Source of the DNA: Eggerthella sp. YY7918
GTDB taxonomy: Bacteria > Actinomycetota > Coriobacteriia > Coriobacteriales > Eggerthellaceae
Assembly (NCBI RefSeq): GCF_000270285.1
Contig: NC_015738.1
Location: 310,001-374,000 of the forward strand
Direction: 5' to 3'
Length of the DNA: 64,000 nucleotides
In this document: positions 44,229 to 54,145 of the stretch, piece after piece
Position numbering within the stretch: position 1 is the first letter of the stretch
How the letters are laid out: every line of letters starts with the position of its first letter
The notes under the pieces: model-generated
Seen by the model: only the letters and a program-made list of their open reading frames with translations
The model's database searches: none
Told to the model about the DNA's origin: nothing
Position numbers and translations under genes: made by a program

Positions 44229-46262
44229 GTGGTATACCAAAAAGAGCACGCGATCGAGGCATGGAAGACATTCGTCAGCTCGGGAACTATTCTCGAAGGT
44301 AAGGTACGCCCCGAAATCGCCCGCTCATGGATTCGGTGTCGCAGGGCGGGCGTGAATCCATGGTCGAACGATTTTGCGGATCAAAATGCCCCGCTGCTCG
44401 AGGAGAAGCGGAGCCGTTTTGCCGCTTCTTTGCGGGCAACGACGCCGGTTATGAAATTCCTCAAAACGATGCTGGGATCAAACGTCTCGCTTATGGACGG
44501 CGAAAACTTTGTGTTCGAACTTATCTCGCCTTTGCCCACCTATCCGCGAACGTACGGCACGTTTATGCGCGAAGAGGACGTGGGTACGGGTAATGCCACC
44601 ATTGTGGCGTATGAAAAACGCCCGGTGCGGGTGGATGGGTTTGAGCATTATCGCGCTATCGCGCAAAACTATTCCGGCGTTGCCGCACCCTATCTCGATT
44701 CGGCTGGCAAGTACTTTGGCGCGCTCAACATCAACAGCCCCTTTGCGGTGCTGCCGCAGAGCGCCCTTGAGCTGTGCACGATAGGGCTTGAGTTAACAAA
44801 CGACCTGTTTCGTGCGCGCTCAAAAGCGGGCGCGCTTCTGTCCACGGTCGATTTCTTCAAACCGCTCATGTTGGCTTACGAGCATCCGGTGCTGCTCATC
44901 GACTTCGAGGGGCGCATTTTGGGGGCAAACGCGTGGATGCGGCCGTACTGCCCCGACTGGGAACAGTATTCGTACGGATCGCAGTCGCTCGGTGCATATT
45001 TGGGCAAGGATATGGGGGTGCGAGACATTCTGGGATTGCTCGATAAGCTTGACGCACCGATGTCGATTAAGTTCAAGAAGGGTCGCTCGCGCGCGGTGCA
45101 AGAGCTGAGCCTCGTGCGTCAAGGCGTGGTGGATATCGAAGGGCAAGAGCCGTTCATTATGCTTGTGTTCGAAAACGGAGGCGAGGTGGAGCGCAACGCA
45201 AAGACCACCGCAGGACGTCGCAGCAATGCCGAGGTTATGCCCACCGGCGACAAGGTGGACTACATCGGCGAAACTGAGGAGTGGCAAAAGATTGACCGCA
45301 TGGTACAAAAGGTCGCTCCCATCAAGACTAACGTGCTTCTATTGGGAGAAACGGGAACCGGCAAGGAAGTGGTGGCGCGGGCGCTGCATCGGCGAAGCGG
45401 GCGTACGGGCGAGTTTGTGGCCATCAACTGTGGCGCTCTGCCGCGCGACCTGCTTGCCACCGAACTGTTCGGCTATGAGGGAGGGGCGTTTACGGGCGCG
45501 CGCGAAACAGGTGCCATTGGAAAGTTTGAATACGCCGACGGAGGTACGCTTTTTTTGGACGAGATCGGCGAAATGCCGGTCGATATGCAGGTCAGCTTGC
45601 TGCGCGTGCTGCAGGAGCAAAGCGTAACCAAGCTGGGATCGAATACGTCCAAAGCGCTTGACGTGCGCGTTATTGCGGCCACGAATCAAAATATCGAGCG
45701 TCTTATTGCCGAGAAGAAGTTCCGCAGCGATTTGTACTATCGCCTGAGTCTTGTCGAAATACGTCTGCCGCAATTGCGCCGGCGCGTCGACGACATTCCT
45801 TTGTTGGCCGAATACTTTAACGGGCAGCTGTCTCCCGTGCTCAATCTGCCGTATACGCCGCTTCCTGCCGAGACGATCGATGCGCTTCGTGCTTACAGTT
45901 GGCCGGGAAACGTGCGCGAATTGCGCAATATTGTCGAGCGATGCTTGATCATGCAGGGCGAGGGGTCAAAGGTGACGGTCGAATCTCTTCCGGCCCATAT
46001 TGCCAATGCGGTGAACACCATGCCCGGTGGACCATCTGCTTCTGCGGGTGCCGAGGCGTCGAAGGGCGAGGCGGGAACAAGCGTGGAAGAAAGCTGGCGG
46101 GCCGAGGAGCGCCGTCGCATCGTTGCCGCGCTAGAGCGCTGCGATGGGAATTTGGCGGCGGCAGCAAGCGAGCTGGGGCTGCATTCCGACGAGCTGGTCG
46201 AGCTGCTCTCGGCAATTAATCTGCGCGTTCAAATGGTGGTCGAAGACGCCGCCGAGGCGTAG
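44229..46262 (+). CDS. sigma-54-dependent enhancer-binding transcriptional activator (AcoR-like)
   Basis: A 677-residue cytosolic regulator starting at GTG 44229 with AAAGGAGGA. The N-terminus [15 protein letters not shown] and a GAF-like domain (about 60-200) resemble AcoR. A PAS-like region follows at about 210-330. The AAA+ domain has GETGTGKE near 373, the sigma-54-contacting GAFTGA loop at about 419-424, and FLDEIGEMP as Walker B. The Fis-type HTH at the end ([14 protein letters not shown]) has an acidic second helix ([11 protein letters not shown]) where a basic R-x-T-L-x-R-K pattern is usual. Its position next to rpoN and the four sigma-54 promoters makes it the likely activator of the CoA cluster, with the effector sensed by GAF/PAS. 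Confidence 0.95.
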   Translation: MVYQKEHAIEAWKTFVSSGTILEGKVRPEIARSWIRCRRAGVNPWSNDFADQNAPLLEEKRSRFAASLRATTPVMKFLKTMLGSNVSLMDGENFVFELISPLPTYPRTYGTFMREEDVGTGNATIVAYEKRPVRVDGFEHYRAIAQNYSGVAAPYLDSAGKYFGALNINSPFAVLPQSALELCTIGLELTNDLFRARSKAGALLSTVDFFKPLMLAYEHPVLLIDFEGRILGANAWMRPYCPDWEQYSYGSQSLGAYLGKDMGVRDILGLLDKLDAPMSIKFKKGRSRAVQELSLVRQGVVDIEGQEPFIMLVFENGGEVERNAKTTAGRRSNAEVMPTGDKVDYIGETEEWQKIDRMVQKVAPIKTNVLLLGETGTGKEVVARALHRRSGRTGEFVAINCGALPRDLLATELFGYEGGAFTGARETGAIGKFEYADGGTLFLDEIGEMPVDMQVSLLRVLQEQSVTKLGSNTSKALDVRVIAATNQNIERLIAEKKFRSDLYYRLSLVEIRLPQLRRRVDDIPLLAEYFNGQLSPVLNLPYTPLPAETIDALRAYSWPGNVRELRNIVERCLIMQGEGSKVTVESLPAHIANAVNTMPGGPSASAGAEASKGEAGTSVEESWRAEERRRIVAALERCDGNLAAAASELGLHSDELVELLSAINLRVQMVVEDAAEA

Positions 46263-46265
46263 CCT

Positions 46266-47231
46266 CTATGTGGCGGCGCTTGGGGGGATTGAAGGAAGGG
46301 CGATGATGAAACAGGCGCCGCCCAGAGGCAGGTTGATGGCTTCGACGGTGCCGTCGTGCGCTTCGACGACGGACTTCACGATAGCCAAGCCCAGTCCGGT
46401 ACCGCCCGTGCCGCGGCTACGCGAGGCGTCGGTACGATAAAAGCGATCGAACAAAAGCTTCGGATCCACATCGCCAAAGCCGTCGCCGTCGTCCTTCACG
46501 GCAAGGATCGAATTGCCTTTCAAGCCGAACAGCTCAATGGTGATGTGCCCGCCGGGTTTGATGAAGCGGCTCGCATTTTCTACAAGGTTCGTGATGGCTT
46601 GCTTGAGGCGGTCGGGGTTGCCCAGCACATCGGGGGCTTCCCCGACGATTTCGGTATGAGCTTCGCGATTGCGCAGGATGGGTTCCAGCGCGTCGAGCAC
46701 GCGCGCGGACAATTCGCGCAAATTCACGCGAGAAAATTCAAGAGGAAGCGCATTGTCTTCGATGCGCTGCAGCGTGAGCAAATCGTTGGTAAGTCGGCTC
46801 AGGCGTTCGCTTTCGTCGATGATGATCGAGCAGAACTTTTCATGCATATCGGGCGGCAAATCGGGGTCTGCAAGCATTTCGGCGTTGCCGCGTATGGCGG
46901 TAAGGGGGGTGCGCAGCTCGTGGGCCACATCGCTGATGAATGCCGCTTGACGGCGCTCCTTCAGTATGAGGTCATGCTGCTGAGCGCTGGTGGTTTGTGC
47001 GAGTGCCTTGAAGTCGACGGTTAATTCGTCGGCTTCAAGCAGCCTGCCGTCCGGTTCGAACAACACGTCGGCTCCCGCGCGATAAGCGGCCGTTTTCTTG
47101 GCGAGCACCCGCAGCGGTTCGGACAAAAAATGACCGATGACAAGGCTTAAGGCAAATACCACAATCCCGACGGGAATCAGAAGCAGAAACGCCTTCGGCG
47201 TAATGTCGAAGGCGAGAAAGCAGACGAGCAC
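46266..47231 (-). CDS. sensor histidine kinase (two-component system)
   Basis: Membrane histidine kinase, 321 residues from the first ordinary start codon (GTG 47231). Motifs: phospho-accepting His104 in DVAHELRTPL, N box LVENASRF, G1 VKDDGDGFGD, F box LFDRFYRTD and G2 GTGLGLAI. A HAMP-like linker follows the membrane part. With the GTG start only half of the first transmembrane helix is encoded. The open frame continues 23 codons upstream and supplies the missing helix, starting with ATA at 47300, which overlaps the response regulator's stop as ATAA. I keep GTG as the conservative call but suspect the non-standard start. The short extracellular loop suggests intramembrane sensing. Signal unknown. 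Confidence 0.92.
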   Translation of the reverse strand: MLVCFLAFDITPKAFLLLIPVGIVVFALSLVIGHFLSEPLRVLAKKTAAYRAGADVLFEPDGRLLEADELTVDFKALAQTTSAQQHDLILKERRQAAFISDVAHELRTPLTAIRGNAEMLADPDLPPDMHEKFCSIIIDESERLSRLTNDLLTLQRIEDNALPLEFSRVNLRELSARVLDALEPILRNREAHTEIVGEAPDVLGNPDRLKQAITNLVENASRFIKPGGHITIELFGLKGNSILAVKDDGDGFGDVDPKLLFDRFYRTDASRSRGTGGTGLGLAIVKSVVEAHDGTVEAINLPLGGACFIIALPSIPPSAAT

Positions 47232-47296
47232 TATAATTGTGCCAGCGAGCAGCGAAAGCAGTGTTGCAAGCAGCGAGAAGTATGTCTGAAGTCGTT

Positions 47297-47992
47297 TTAT
47301 TGCCTGAACCTATATCCGTATCCGCGAACCGTTTCTACCAAGCCGGGGTCGTATCCGGCCGATTCAATCTTATCACGCAGGCGTTTGATGTGGGTGTCGA
47401 CGGTCTTGGTTTCTGTCAAGTATTCCCAACCCCACGCGTCGCGCAGCAAATCTTCGCGAGACACCACCTTGCCCGCGCTCTTCATCAAGCTTGCAAGCAG
47501 TTCGAATTCGCGCGGCGTCAAATCGATTTCTCCGTTTGCGCCACTTGCCGTGTGGGCATCTTCGTCCAACGTGATGCCGCTTGCCGTGACGGCGTGGTTG
47601 GCGCCGGGGAAATCGCCACCCGAACCGCGTCGCAGAAGGGCGCGCACGCGTGCGATAAGCTCACGAACGCCGAACGGTTTGGCCAGATAGTCGTCGCCAC
47701 CGATCTCAAGGCCGACCACTTTATCAAGCTCGGTGTCACGTGCCGAAAGGAACAACACCGGCACAGAGGTCTTTGAGCGCAGACGGCGGCAGAGTTCGTA
47801 TCCATCCATTCCGGGAAGCATGATGTCGAGCACGAACAAATCGTAGGGGTTCTTTGTGGCCAGCTCGAGCGCGTCTTCGCCATTGTCGACGACATCGGTG
47901 TAGAAACCCTCTTTTTTGAGCGCATAGCTCACAAATTCAGTGATAGATGGCTCGTCGTCGACGACGAGAATACGATGCGGCGTGTCGTTCAT
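47297..47992 (-). CDS. OmpR/PhoB-family response regulator
   Basis: A 231-residue DNA-binding response regulator. The receiver domain has the acidic pair VVDDE, phospho-acceptor Asp56 in FVLDIMLPG, the Ser/Thr in LFLSARD and Lys in YLAKPFG. The C-terminal winged helix has LTPREFELLASL and VDTHIKRLRDKI and ends in RGYGYRF. It forms an operon with the histidine kinase just downstream. Target genes cannot be told; the neighbouring coaX is divergent and has its own promoter. ATG 47992 was taken as the start. Confidence 0.96.
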   Translation of the reverse strand: MNDTPHRILVVDDEPSITEFVSYALKKEGFYTDVVDNGEDALELATKNPYDLFVLDIMLPGMDGYELCRRLRSKTSVPVLFLSARDTELDKVVGLEIGGDDYLAKPFGVRELIARVRALLRRGSGGDFPGANHAVTASGITLDEDAHTASGANGEIDLTPREFELLASLMKSAGKVVSREDLLRDAWGWEYLTETKTVDTHIKRLRDKIESAGYDPGLVETVRGYGYRFRQ

Positions 47993-48031
47993 GTGCTGCC
48001 TTTCCTATCGGATAGAGTCCGGTGCTGCTGT

Positions 48032-48059
48032 CTGACAGATGCGCCTGGGCGGGTATAAT
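48032..48059 (+). promoter_or_regulatory. housekeeping promoter of coaX
   Basis: CTGACA (48032-48037), 16-base spacer, TATAAT (48054-48059). It lies 55 bases before the coaX start and between the divergent response regulator and coaX. Confidence 0.75.
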
Positions 48060-48113
48060 GGACGAAAGAAACTATAGACATTAGAACCTCTTCCAAAGGA
48101 GACTGTCAAGAAC

Positions 48114-48893
48114 ATGTTACTTGCCATCGATGTGGGGAATACTCAGACAGTTGCGGGTGTTTACCGGGGCGAAGAGCTTTCGCACCGGTGGCGTATCGCC
48201 ACCAACAAAAGCGATACGGCCGACGAGTTGCGCATTCGGCTCAAGCAGTTGCTTGCCTCCGACGATATTGCCGTCCACGATGTGCGCGGCATTGCGCTTG
48301 CGTCGGTTGTTCCCCAACTCACGTTGTCGTGGGGAAGTGCCATTCATCGCATGTTTGGCAAGGACATGCTTGTGTGCTCAGCCGAAACGGCGGGGGAGCT
48401 GTTTCCTACCGACTATCCCAATCCTCGTGAGATTGGCGCTGACCGCGTGGCAGATGCGGTGGCGGCCAAGGAGCTGTATGGCGCGCCGGCGATCGTTGTC
48501 GATTTTGGCACGGCCACCAATATCGAGGTTATCGATGCCCAGGGACGCTTTGCGGGAGGCGTGATTGCGCCCGGGGTGGAAACGTCGGCCACAGCGCTGT
48601 TCTCTCATGCCACCAAGCTAGGGGCCATCGATCTCATCGATCCGCATACCGCCATCGGCCACAATACGGAACAAGCCATACAGGCGGGCATCGTATATGG
48701 TGAGGCGGATCGCGTGGACGGGCTCGTTCGCCGCATCTTCGACCAGCTGGGCTACGAAACGCCGGTCATCGCCACCGGTGGACTCGCGTCACGCGTGGCC
48801 GCCCAGTCGAAAACCATCACTGCCATCAACCCCGAACTAACACTCGAAGGCCTGCGCCTTGTGTTCGAGGCGTGCGAAAGCAACGATTGTTAA
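48114..48893 (+). CDS. coaX: type III pantothenate kinase
   Basis: A 259-residue cytosolic ASKHA-fold kinase that phosphorylates pantothenate, the first step of CoA synthesis. The type III signatures are all present: N-terminal AIDVGNTQT phosphate loop, GADRVADA, VVDFGTATNIEVID with the catalytic Asp region, and FAGGVIAPGVETS. The ATG at 48114 has AAAGGAGA 11 bases upstream. The stop overlaps that of the convergent LuxR-type gene (shared TTAA at 48890-48893). A CoA-synthesis gene near the CoA-thioester cluster may be chance, as two regulator blocks separate them. Confidence 0.96.
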   Translation: MLLAIDVGNTQTVAGVYRGEELSHRWRIATNKSDTADELRIRLKQLLASDDIAVHDVRGIALASVVPQLTLSWGSAIHRMFGKDMLVCSAETAGELFPTDYPNPREIGADRVADAVAAKELYGAPAIVVDFGTATNIEVIDAQGRFAGGVIAPGVETSATALFSHATKLGAIDLIDPHTAIGHNTEQAIQAGIVYGEADRVDGLVRRIFDQLGYETPVIATGGLASRVAAQSKTITAINPELTLEGLRLVFEACESNDC

Positions 48894-50401
48894 AGGGTAT
48901 CTTCCATTGAATCGATAAGGGCTGCAAGCTCTTGACGATTATGGATATCGGCTTTGACGTATACCATTTTGACATGGGTTTTAACCGTGTTTGTCGATAT
49001 GTATAAATCGTCCGATATCTTGGCAATACTTTTGCCTTTTGCCAAGTGGTAGAGGACTTCTCTTTCTCGTGCCGTCAGCAAGTGCCTTTCGGCCAGCAGA
49101 TCGCATCGCTTGCGCAGAAGCTGGTCGGCAAGAAGCTCGAGTTCCTTTCGTTTGTCTGGAGTAAGTTGTGCGATTGCAAGCGACTCGGGAGTGGGTCCGG
49201 CCTGCTTCGCCTGCTGGTTTTTGGTCAGCATGTGAACTGTGGTGAGGAGAGCGGCCCCAATCAGATACAGGGCGATAAAGGAGAACGATACCAGTTGCAT
49301 GATATCGAAGCCCCTTTCAAAGAACCATTCGGAGAGAGCTATGCCCGCCAAACTTGCTGCTCTCAAACATCCATTAACAGTGCCCAGTACCGCGTTGGGA
49401 CGGGCTTTAAGATTGCGAAGCGCTTCGAACGTTGCAACCGTTAAGGCAAGGTAGGAGAGTTGGGAACACATTCCTGCAATTGAGGTGAGGGCGCTTCCGT
49501 ATTCGGTCCCAAGGAAGGGCAAGAAGAGGATTGATCCTCCGAGGGCTACGAATATCAGGTTAAAAAGAAGAGAGATATTTACTTGGAATCCGATGAAAAT
49601 TATCACGAAAAAGAGCATGTCAACTATAAGAATAGCTGTTCGAACTGACGACATCGTGCTCAGGAACCCCGCTGCTTCGATGAAGGAGATCTGGCTGCTT
49701 GACGTGAAAACCATGCGGGTGACGCAGGCGTAAAGCACAGGAAGTGCAAGCAAGGTGAGCGTTTTGTTGAACGCTCTCTTTTGCGTAATGACAGGGGGAC
49801 TTGAAGTGCGGGAGTCACAGGAGGTTTGCGTGAAAAAAGCGAGACCAGATACGATCAAGGCCAATAAGGCAAGGAAGAGCGCCATACCTGGAGGGGCCAT
49901 TTGAATCAGCATGCATAAGGTCGATCCAAGGAGGCCTCCTGTGGCGAGAAGGCGGAGCGACTTCTCGGGATAGGCGCTTACCAGTTCACTTTGCCAGAGG
50001 ATTGTCAGCCGTCCGGCGCTCCATCCAATCACGACGCCCGCGACAATTGAGAGGATCTGCTGCGGAACGACATTCATCAAAGGGGTAGAGTTTATAAGTG
50101 TAAGACCCAGCAGCGTGGTGAAAGAATATGCGGCGCCGATCCAATTTCTTCTGGAGGATTCTCCTGAGGTCGATCGATTGTGGACGTGCGAGTTTATACC
50201 GATGGAGCAGAACGAGGCAATCATCGCGGTGATAATAAGAGACAGCGTGAAGGAGTCGTTGTGCGTTCGATTAAAGGAAAAAACGGCAAAAAGAGAATTT
50301 GATGAAAAAAGAGCATACTCTACGCCCCAAAACAGACCAAAACCAACAGGCCAAAACAGGCTTGGGTCTGCCGAAACTGGTATGTCGAGCTTGTGAGTCA
50401 T
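48890..50401 (-). CDS. membrane-anchored LuxR-type transcriptional regulator 1
   Basis: A 503-residue protein with an MFS-like membrane part of roughly 10-12 hydrophobic helices (residues 15-400) and a C-terminal LuxR/FixJ HTH: LTAREREVLYHLAKGKSIAKI, then LYISTNTVKTHVK. This architecture is characteristic of Eggerthellaceae, where such regulators sit beside exported reductases and are thought to sense the reductase's substrate at the membrane. Here it follows the flavoprotein reductase at 50487-52097 on the same strand, 85 bases apart with a strong hairpin between. Start at ATG 50401. The sensed ligand is unknown. Confidence 0.92.
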   Translation of the reverse strand: MTHKLDIPVSADPSLFWPVGFGLFWGVEYALFSSNSLFAVFSFNRTHNDSFTLSLIITAMIASFCSIGINSHVHNRSTSGESSRRNWIGAAYSFTTLLGLTLINSTPLMNVVPQQILSIVAGVVIGWSAGRLTILWQSELVSAYPEKSLRLLATGGLLGSTLCMLIQMAPPGMALFLALLALIVSGLAFFTQTSCDSRTSSPPVITQKRAFNKTLTLLALPVLYACVTRMVFTSSSQISFIEAAGFLSTMSSVRTAILIVDMLFFVIIFIGFQVNISLLFNLIFVALGGSILFLPFLGTEYGSALTSIAGMCSQLSYLALTVATFEALRNLKARPNAVLGTVNGCLRAASLAGIALSEWFFERGFDIMQLVSFSFIALYLIGAALLTTVHMLTKNQQAKQAGPTPESLAIAQLTPDKRKELELLADQLLRKRCDLLAERHLLTAREREVLYHLAKGKSIAKISDDLYISTNTVKTHVKMVYVKADIHNRQELAALIDSMEDTL

Positions 50402-50438
50402 GCGTGATCACCGAACGTCCTCAGCATAGCATGAATGC

Positions 50439-50474
50439 GTGTGGGCAGTTACGGAGGGGAGTAACTGCCCACAC
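50439..50474 (-). terminator. strong hairpin between reductase 1 and its LuxR-type regulator
   Basis: GTGTGGGCAGTTAC (50439-50452) and GTAACTGCCCACAC (50461-50474) form a perfect 14-bp stem with an 8-base loop, 12 bases after the reductase stop. There is no T-tract, so it may lower read-through or protect the reductase mRNA rather than stop all transcription. Confidence 0.65.
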
Positions 50475-50486
50475 GGGCATCGTCTG

Positions 50487-52097
50487 CTAGGCCACGAATT
50501 CGGCCATGGCGCCTCCTGTTAGAAAGCCTGAGGTCACTGCAAGGCAAATACCTACACCGTTTCCTACGTAGGTGTCGTTGTAGAGATTGCTGCCCGCTTC
50601 AATTCCAACAGCCCACAGTCCTGGGATGGGGTTATCGTCATTGTCGTAAACGCGGTACTGCGCATCCGTTGCTAAGCCTCCCCAAGAAGTGAGATTGTTT
50701 TGCTCCGCCTTGATAAGAAAGTAAGGGCCTTCTTCCAGTGGGATGAGACTTTCTGGCCTTTTGCCAAGCTGGCTGTCATTGCCACTTGCGCAGTATTGCT
50801 CGTAGTTCTTGCATTCGGTTTCGAACGTAGCGGGATCCATTCCTGCAGCTTCAGCCAATTCTTGGAACGTGTTTCCCATAAAGCCGTTTTCTCCATTTGC
50901 GGCTGCCTCGAACACGGGAAGCGGATCGCTCCAAGGGGTTTCAATTGAAAAGTTAGCAGGAAGGAAGCGCGGCGGTATGGGAGGATTTGCCGTGACGCCA
51001 AGGGCGGCCATTCCACCTTCAGCGAGCTTGTCGAGCTGTGTTTTCGAGACAACTACGTAGTGGAAGGCGCCCTGGAAAGCGCTTGAATTCGCAGCAGCAT
51101 CGGGGATATTTACGAGATCCTCGTTGCGGAATCGCCTGCCTTTTTCTGTCACGTTCATAAAATGAGGTAGATAGGCCGTGAAGAACGGGTAACGCGCAGG
51201 AAATTCGTCGAATTGCTCGAGCAGAGAATCGGTGCAAGGAGTAAGCGTTTGGTGGAGCATCTGGCCACCGAAGTTAATAGGCTTTTTCGCACCGATATTC
51301 CAGGCCATTTCCAAACCTTCGCCGATGTTTTGCGGAAGTCCGTCGCAGATTCCATCGAAGCCGAAAGCCTCTTTTACCATCTCGCGATTGGCGGCATAGC
51401 CTCCGGTGGCGATGGTGAGGGCCTTGCAGTCGAATTGGACGCCGTTTCCATCTGAATCAAGTGCGATCACGCCAGCGATTGCGCCCGATTCGTCCAAGAT
51501 AAGTTGTTTGGCCGTCATGTTGGTGAACAGAGAGACGCCCGACGATGTAATCATGTTTTGATATAGTTCCGTGCGCACATCTTTTCGGGTTTGGATCGTT
51601 CCCGGCAATGCCCACATGCCTCCGTTTTGGGTAAGTTCCCATCCATGATTGTCTTGCAGCCACGAGAATGCTGTTCCAGAGTTGCGGAGGAGCGTATAAA
51701 TTGCTTCAGCATTGACTCTCCAATGCGAATCGGCCACCCATTCGTTGACTTCTTCGGTGAGGTCATCATCGGGGTTTCGCACAAGAGCTGAGACGACGCT
51801 TAAGCTTGATCCTCCAACTTCGCCGGCTTTTTCGAGCAATGCTACGCGTGCGCCGGATTCGGCTGCGTGTACAGCAGCGGTTATGCCCGATGCACCAGCT
51901 CCGCACACCACGATATCGAAAGACTCAGTGCGGGTGATTTCGATGGTGTCTTGCTGATCGGTTTTATCGGCGGAGTCTTCCTCTGGCTGCGATGTGCTTG
52001 AAGGAGCGCACGCAGTAAGTCCTGCAAACGTTCCTCCAACTCCTACGAGAGCGGCTGCTTTCAAAAAACCGCGACGGTTCCAGAGCGTCTTTTCCAT
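50487..52097 (-). CDS. exported FAD-dependent reductase 1 (fumarate-reductase flavoprotein family, Tat lipoprotein)
   Basis: The product is 536 residues from ATG 52097 (AAGGAGGAAG upstream); the frame from 52145 starts before the ribosome site. A twin-arginine signal (NRRGFLKAAALVGVGG) is followed by a lipobox (GLTAC), so it is exported folded and lipid-anchored. FAD binding: FDIVVCGAGASGITAAVHAA and LWAVGIEAGSNLYNDTYVG at the end. This is the family of fumarate, urocanate and related respiratory reductases. No FMN-binding or haem domain is attached, so electrons must come from another protein. An organic electron acceptor is probable but cannot be named. Its regulator follows downstream. Confidence 0.92.
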   Translation of the reverse strand: MEKTLWNRRGFLKAAALVGVGGTFAGLTACAPSSTSQPEEDSADKTDQQDTIEITRTESFDIVVCGAGASGITAAVHAAESGARVALLEKAGEVGGSSLSVVSALVRNPDDDLTEEVNEWVADSHWRVNAEAIYTLLRNSGTAFSWLQDNHGWELTQNGGMWALPGTIQTRKDVRTELYQNMITSSGVSLFTNMTAKQLILDESGAIAGVIALDSDGNGVQFDCKALTIATGGYAANREMVKEAFGFDGICDGLPQNIGEGLEMAWNIGAKKPINFGGQMLHQTLTPCTDSLLEQFDEFPARYPFFTAYLPHFMNVTEKGRRFRNEDLVNIPDAAANSSAFQGAFHYVVVSKTQLDKLAEGGMAALGVTANPPIPPRFLPANFSIETPWSDPLPVFEAAANGENGFMGNTFQELAEAAGMDPATFETECKNYEQYCASGNDSQLGKRPESLIPLEEGPYFLIKAEQNNLTSWGGLATDAQYRVYDNDDNPIPGLWAVGIEAGSNLYNDTYVGNGVGICLAVTSGFLTGGAMAEFVA

Positions 52098-52160
52098 ACT
52101 TCCTCCTTGGCGTGGTTTGATTACCTGTCCAGATTGTGGGAGCAAGGGGAATGGGACGGC

Positions 52161-52181
52161 TCACCTATCGCGGGTGATTTT
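52161..52181 (-). promoter_or_regulatory. candidate operator upstream of reductase 1
   Basis: An inverted repeat, TCACC (52161-52165) with GGTGA (52173-52177), runs into GGGTGATTTT (52172-52181), 64-84 bases upstream of the reductase start. The same decamer occurs in the palindrome upstream of reductase 2 at 57343-57352. Confidence 0.5.
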
Positions 52182-52384
52182 TTGAAACAGTTATTTTAGC
52201 AGGGAATTTGTAGAAGCTCATATCTCTCATGTCGTGATAGGTAAATTTGAAAATAACGGTCCGATCAACGTGTTTGTCGCACCTCTGAGAGGGTCGGGGA
52301 GTATGGTTGGCTTGGAAAACCAGTAGAATACGGGATAAGCCGATATCCAGCGGTAGTACCGGACAAAGAGAAAGAGGGCCCGAC

Positions 52385-54052
52385 GTGTTGAGCGACATTG
52401 AAATTGCCCAGGCGACCGAACCGGAGCACATTCGTGCGATAGCCGAAAAGGCAGGCGTGCCGGAGTCGTATTTGGAGTTGTACGGCTCGAACAAGGCGAA
52501 GGTTGACTACAACCTGCTTACAGACGAGCAGCACACGCCCGGCAAGCTTATTCTTGTTACGGCAATCAATCCCACGCCGGCTGGCGAGGGAAAAACCACG
52601 ACTACGGTAGGCCTGGCCGACGCGTTGGCGCGTCAGGGTAAAAACGTGGTTGTGGCCCTGCGTGAGCCCTCGCTCGGACCTGTGTTCGGCATCAAGGGTG
52701 GCGCGGCCGGTGGCGGGTATGCGCAGGTTATTCCCATGGAAGACATCAACCTGCACTTCACGGGCGACTTCCACGCCATTGGCGCTGCCAACAACCTGTT
52801 GGCTGCCATGTTGGACAACCACATTCAGCAGGGCAACGAGCTGGGCATCGATGTGCGCAAGATCACATGGAAGCGCGTGGTGGATATGAATGACCGTCAG
52901 CTGCGCAATGTGGTGGACGGCATGGGCGGCAAGGCGCATGGCGTGCCGCGCGAAGACGGTTTTGACATCACGGTGGCCAGCGAAATTATGGCCATCTTCT
53001 GCCTGTCCACCTCTATCACGGACCTCAAAGAGCGCTTGGCGCGCATCGTCGTGGGCTACACGCGCGATGACAAGCCGGTGACCGCGGGCGACTTGAAGGC
53101 ACAGGGCGCGATGGCGGCGCTGTTGAAGGATGCGCTCAAGCCCAATTTGGTGCAGACGCTTGAGGGTACGCCGGCGTTTGTACACGGCGGCCCGTTCGCG
53201 AATATCGCGCACGGTTGCAACTCCATTATGGCCACGCGCATGGCTATGGCGCTGGGCGATTACTGCGTGACCGAGGCCGGCTTCGGTGCCGACTTGGGCG
53301 CAGAGAAGTTCCTCGACATCAAGTGCCGCCTGGCCGGGTTGAAGCCCGATGCTGTGGTGGTGGTTGCCACGGTGCGCGCGCTGAAGAATCACGGCGGCGT
53401 GGCGAAGGCCGACCTCAACGAGGAAAACCTTGAAGCACTTGAGGCGGGTCTGCCGAACTTGCTGCAGCATGTGGAGAACATTACGAAGGTGTATCAGCTG
53501 CCGTGCGTGGTTGCCATTAACCGGTTCCCCACCGATACCGAGGCTGAGCTGGCGCTTGTGGAGAAGAAGTGCCGCGAGCTGGGTGTGAACGTGGCCTTGT
53601 CCGAGGTGTGGGCAAAGGGCGGCGAAGGTGGTTTGGCGCTGGCTGACGAGGTGGTGCGTCTGTGCGACGAGCCGAACGACTTCCAGTTTGCCTACGGCGA
53701 CGACCTTTCGCTGGCCGAGAAGATCGAGGCCATCGCGACGCGTGTCTACCATGCCGACGGCGTGGACTTCGAGCCGAAGGCCGCGGCCGAACTGGCGAAG
53801 CTTGAAGGCTTGGGCTTCGGCGGCATGCCGGTGTGCATGGCGAAGACCCAGTACAGCTTCTCCGACGATGCGAAGAAGCTGGGTGCGCCGCGCGATTTCC
53901 GCATCACGGTGCGCAATGTGAAGGTGTCGGCTGGTGCTGGCTTTGTGGTGGCGCTTACCGGCGACATCATGACCATGCCTGGTCTGCCGAAGGTTCCCGC
54001 TGCCGAGCGCATTGATGTTGACGAGACAGGGAAGATCTCCGGATTGTTCTAG
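52385..54052 (+). CDS. fhs: formate-tetrahydrofolate ligase (10-formyl-THF synthetase)
   Basis: The product is 555 residues from GTG 52385, matching the usual length of about 555-560; the longer frame from 52307 adds a non-conserved leader. It joins formate to tetrahydrofolate with ATP. Landmarks: the P-loop [18 protein letters not shown], then [20 protein letters not shown] and the [14 protein letters not shown] block. Cytosolic. With focA 0.8 kb downstream it suggests formate uptake and entry into one-carbon metabolism. It is followed by a hairpin and appears monocistronic. Confidence 0.97.
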   Translation: MLSDIEIAQATEPEHIRAIAEKAGVPESYLELYGSNKAKVDYNLLTDEQHTPGKLILVTAINPTPAGEGKTTTTVGLADALARQGKNVVVALREPSLGPVFGIKGGAAGGGYAQVIPMEDINLHFTGDFHAIGAANNLLAAMLDNHIQQGNELGIDVRKITWKRVVDMNDRQLRNVVDGMGGKAHGVPREDGFDITVASEIMAIFCLSTSITDLKERLARIVVGYTRDDKPVTAGDLKAQGAMAALLKDALKPNLVQTLEGTPAFVHGGPFANIAHGCNSIMATRMAMALGDYCVTEAGFGADLGAEKFLDIKCRLAGLKPDAVVVVATVRALKNHGGVAKADLNEENLEALEAGLPNLLQHVENITKVYQLPCVVAINRFPTDTEAELALVEKKCRELGVNVALSEVWAKGGEGGLALADEVVRLCDEPNDFQFAYGDDLSLAEKIEAIATRVYHADGVDFEPKAAAELAKLEGLGFGGMPVCMAKTQYSFSDDAKKLGAPRDFRITVRNVKVSAGAGFVVALTGDIMTMPGLPKVPAAERIDVDETGKISGLF

Positions 54053-54103
54053 CGTTTGAGGCCACGCAGCGTCGCCCGCTTGTGGCACTTGCTTTAGTAT
54101 TCG

Positions 54104-54145
54104 AACATGCCTTCCGACGGTGCTCACGTTGGGAGGCATGTTTGT
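54104..54145 (+). terminator. terminator after fhs
   Basis: AACATGCCT (54104-54112) pairs with AGGCATGTT (54134-54142) and is followed by a short T-rich end. The stem starts about 50 bases after the fhs stop. Confidence 0.65.

Noticed and set aside
54083-54092. TGGCAC followed by TTGC after fhs, looking like a sigma-54 promoter
   Set aside because: The two boxes are adjacent instead of five bases apart, so GG-GC spacing is wrong.
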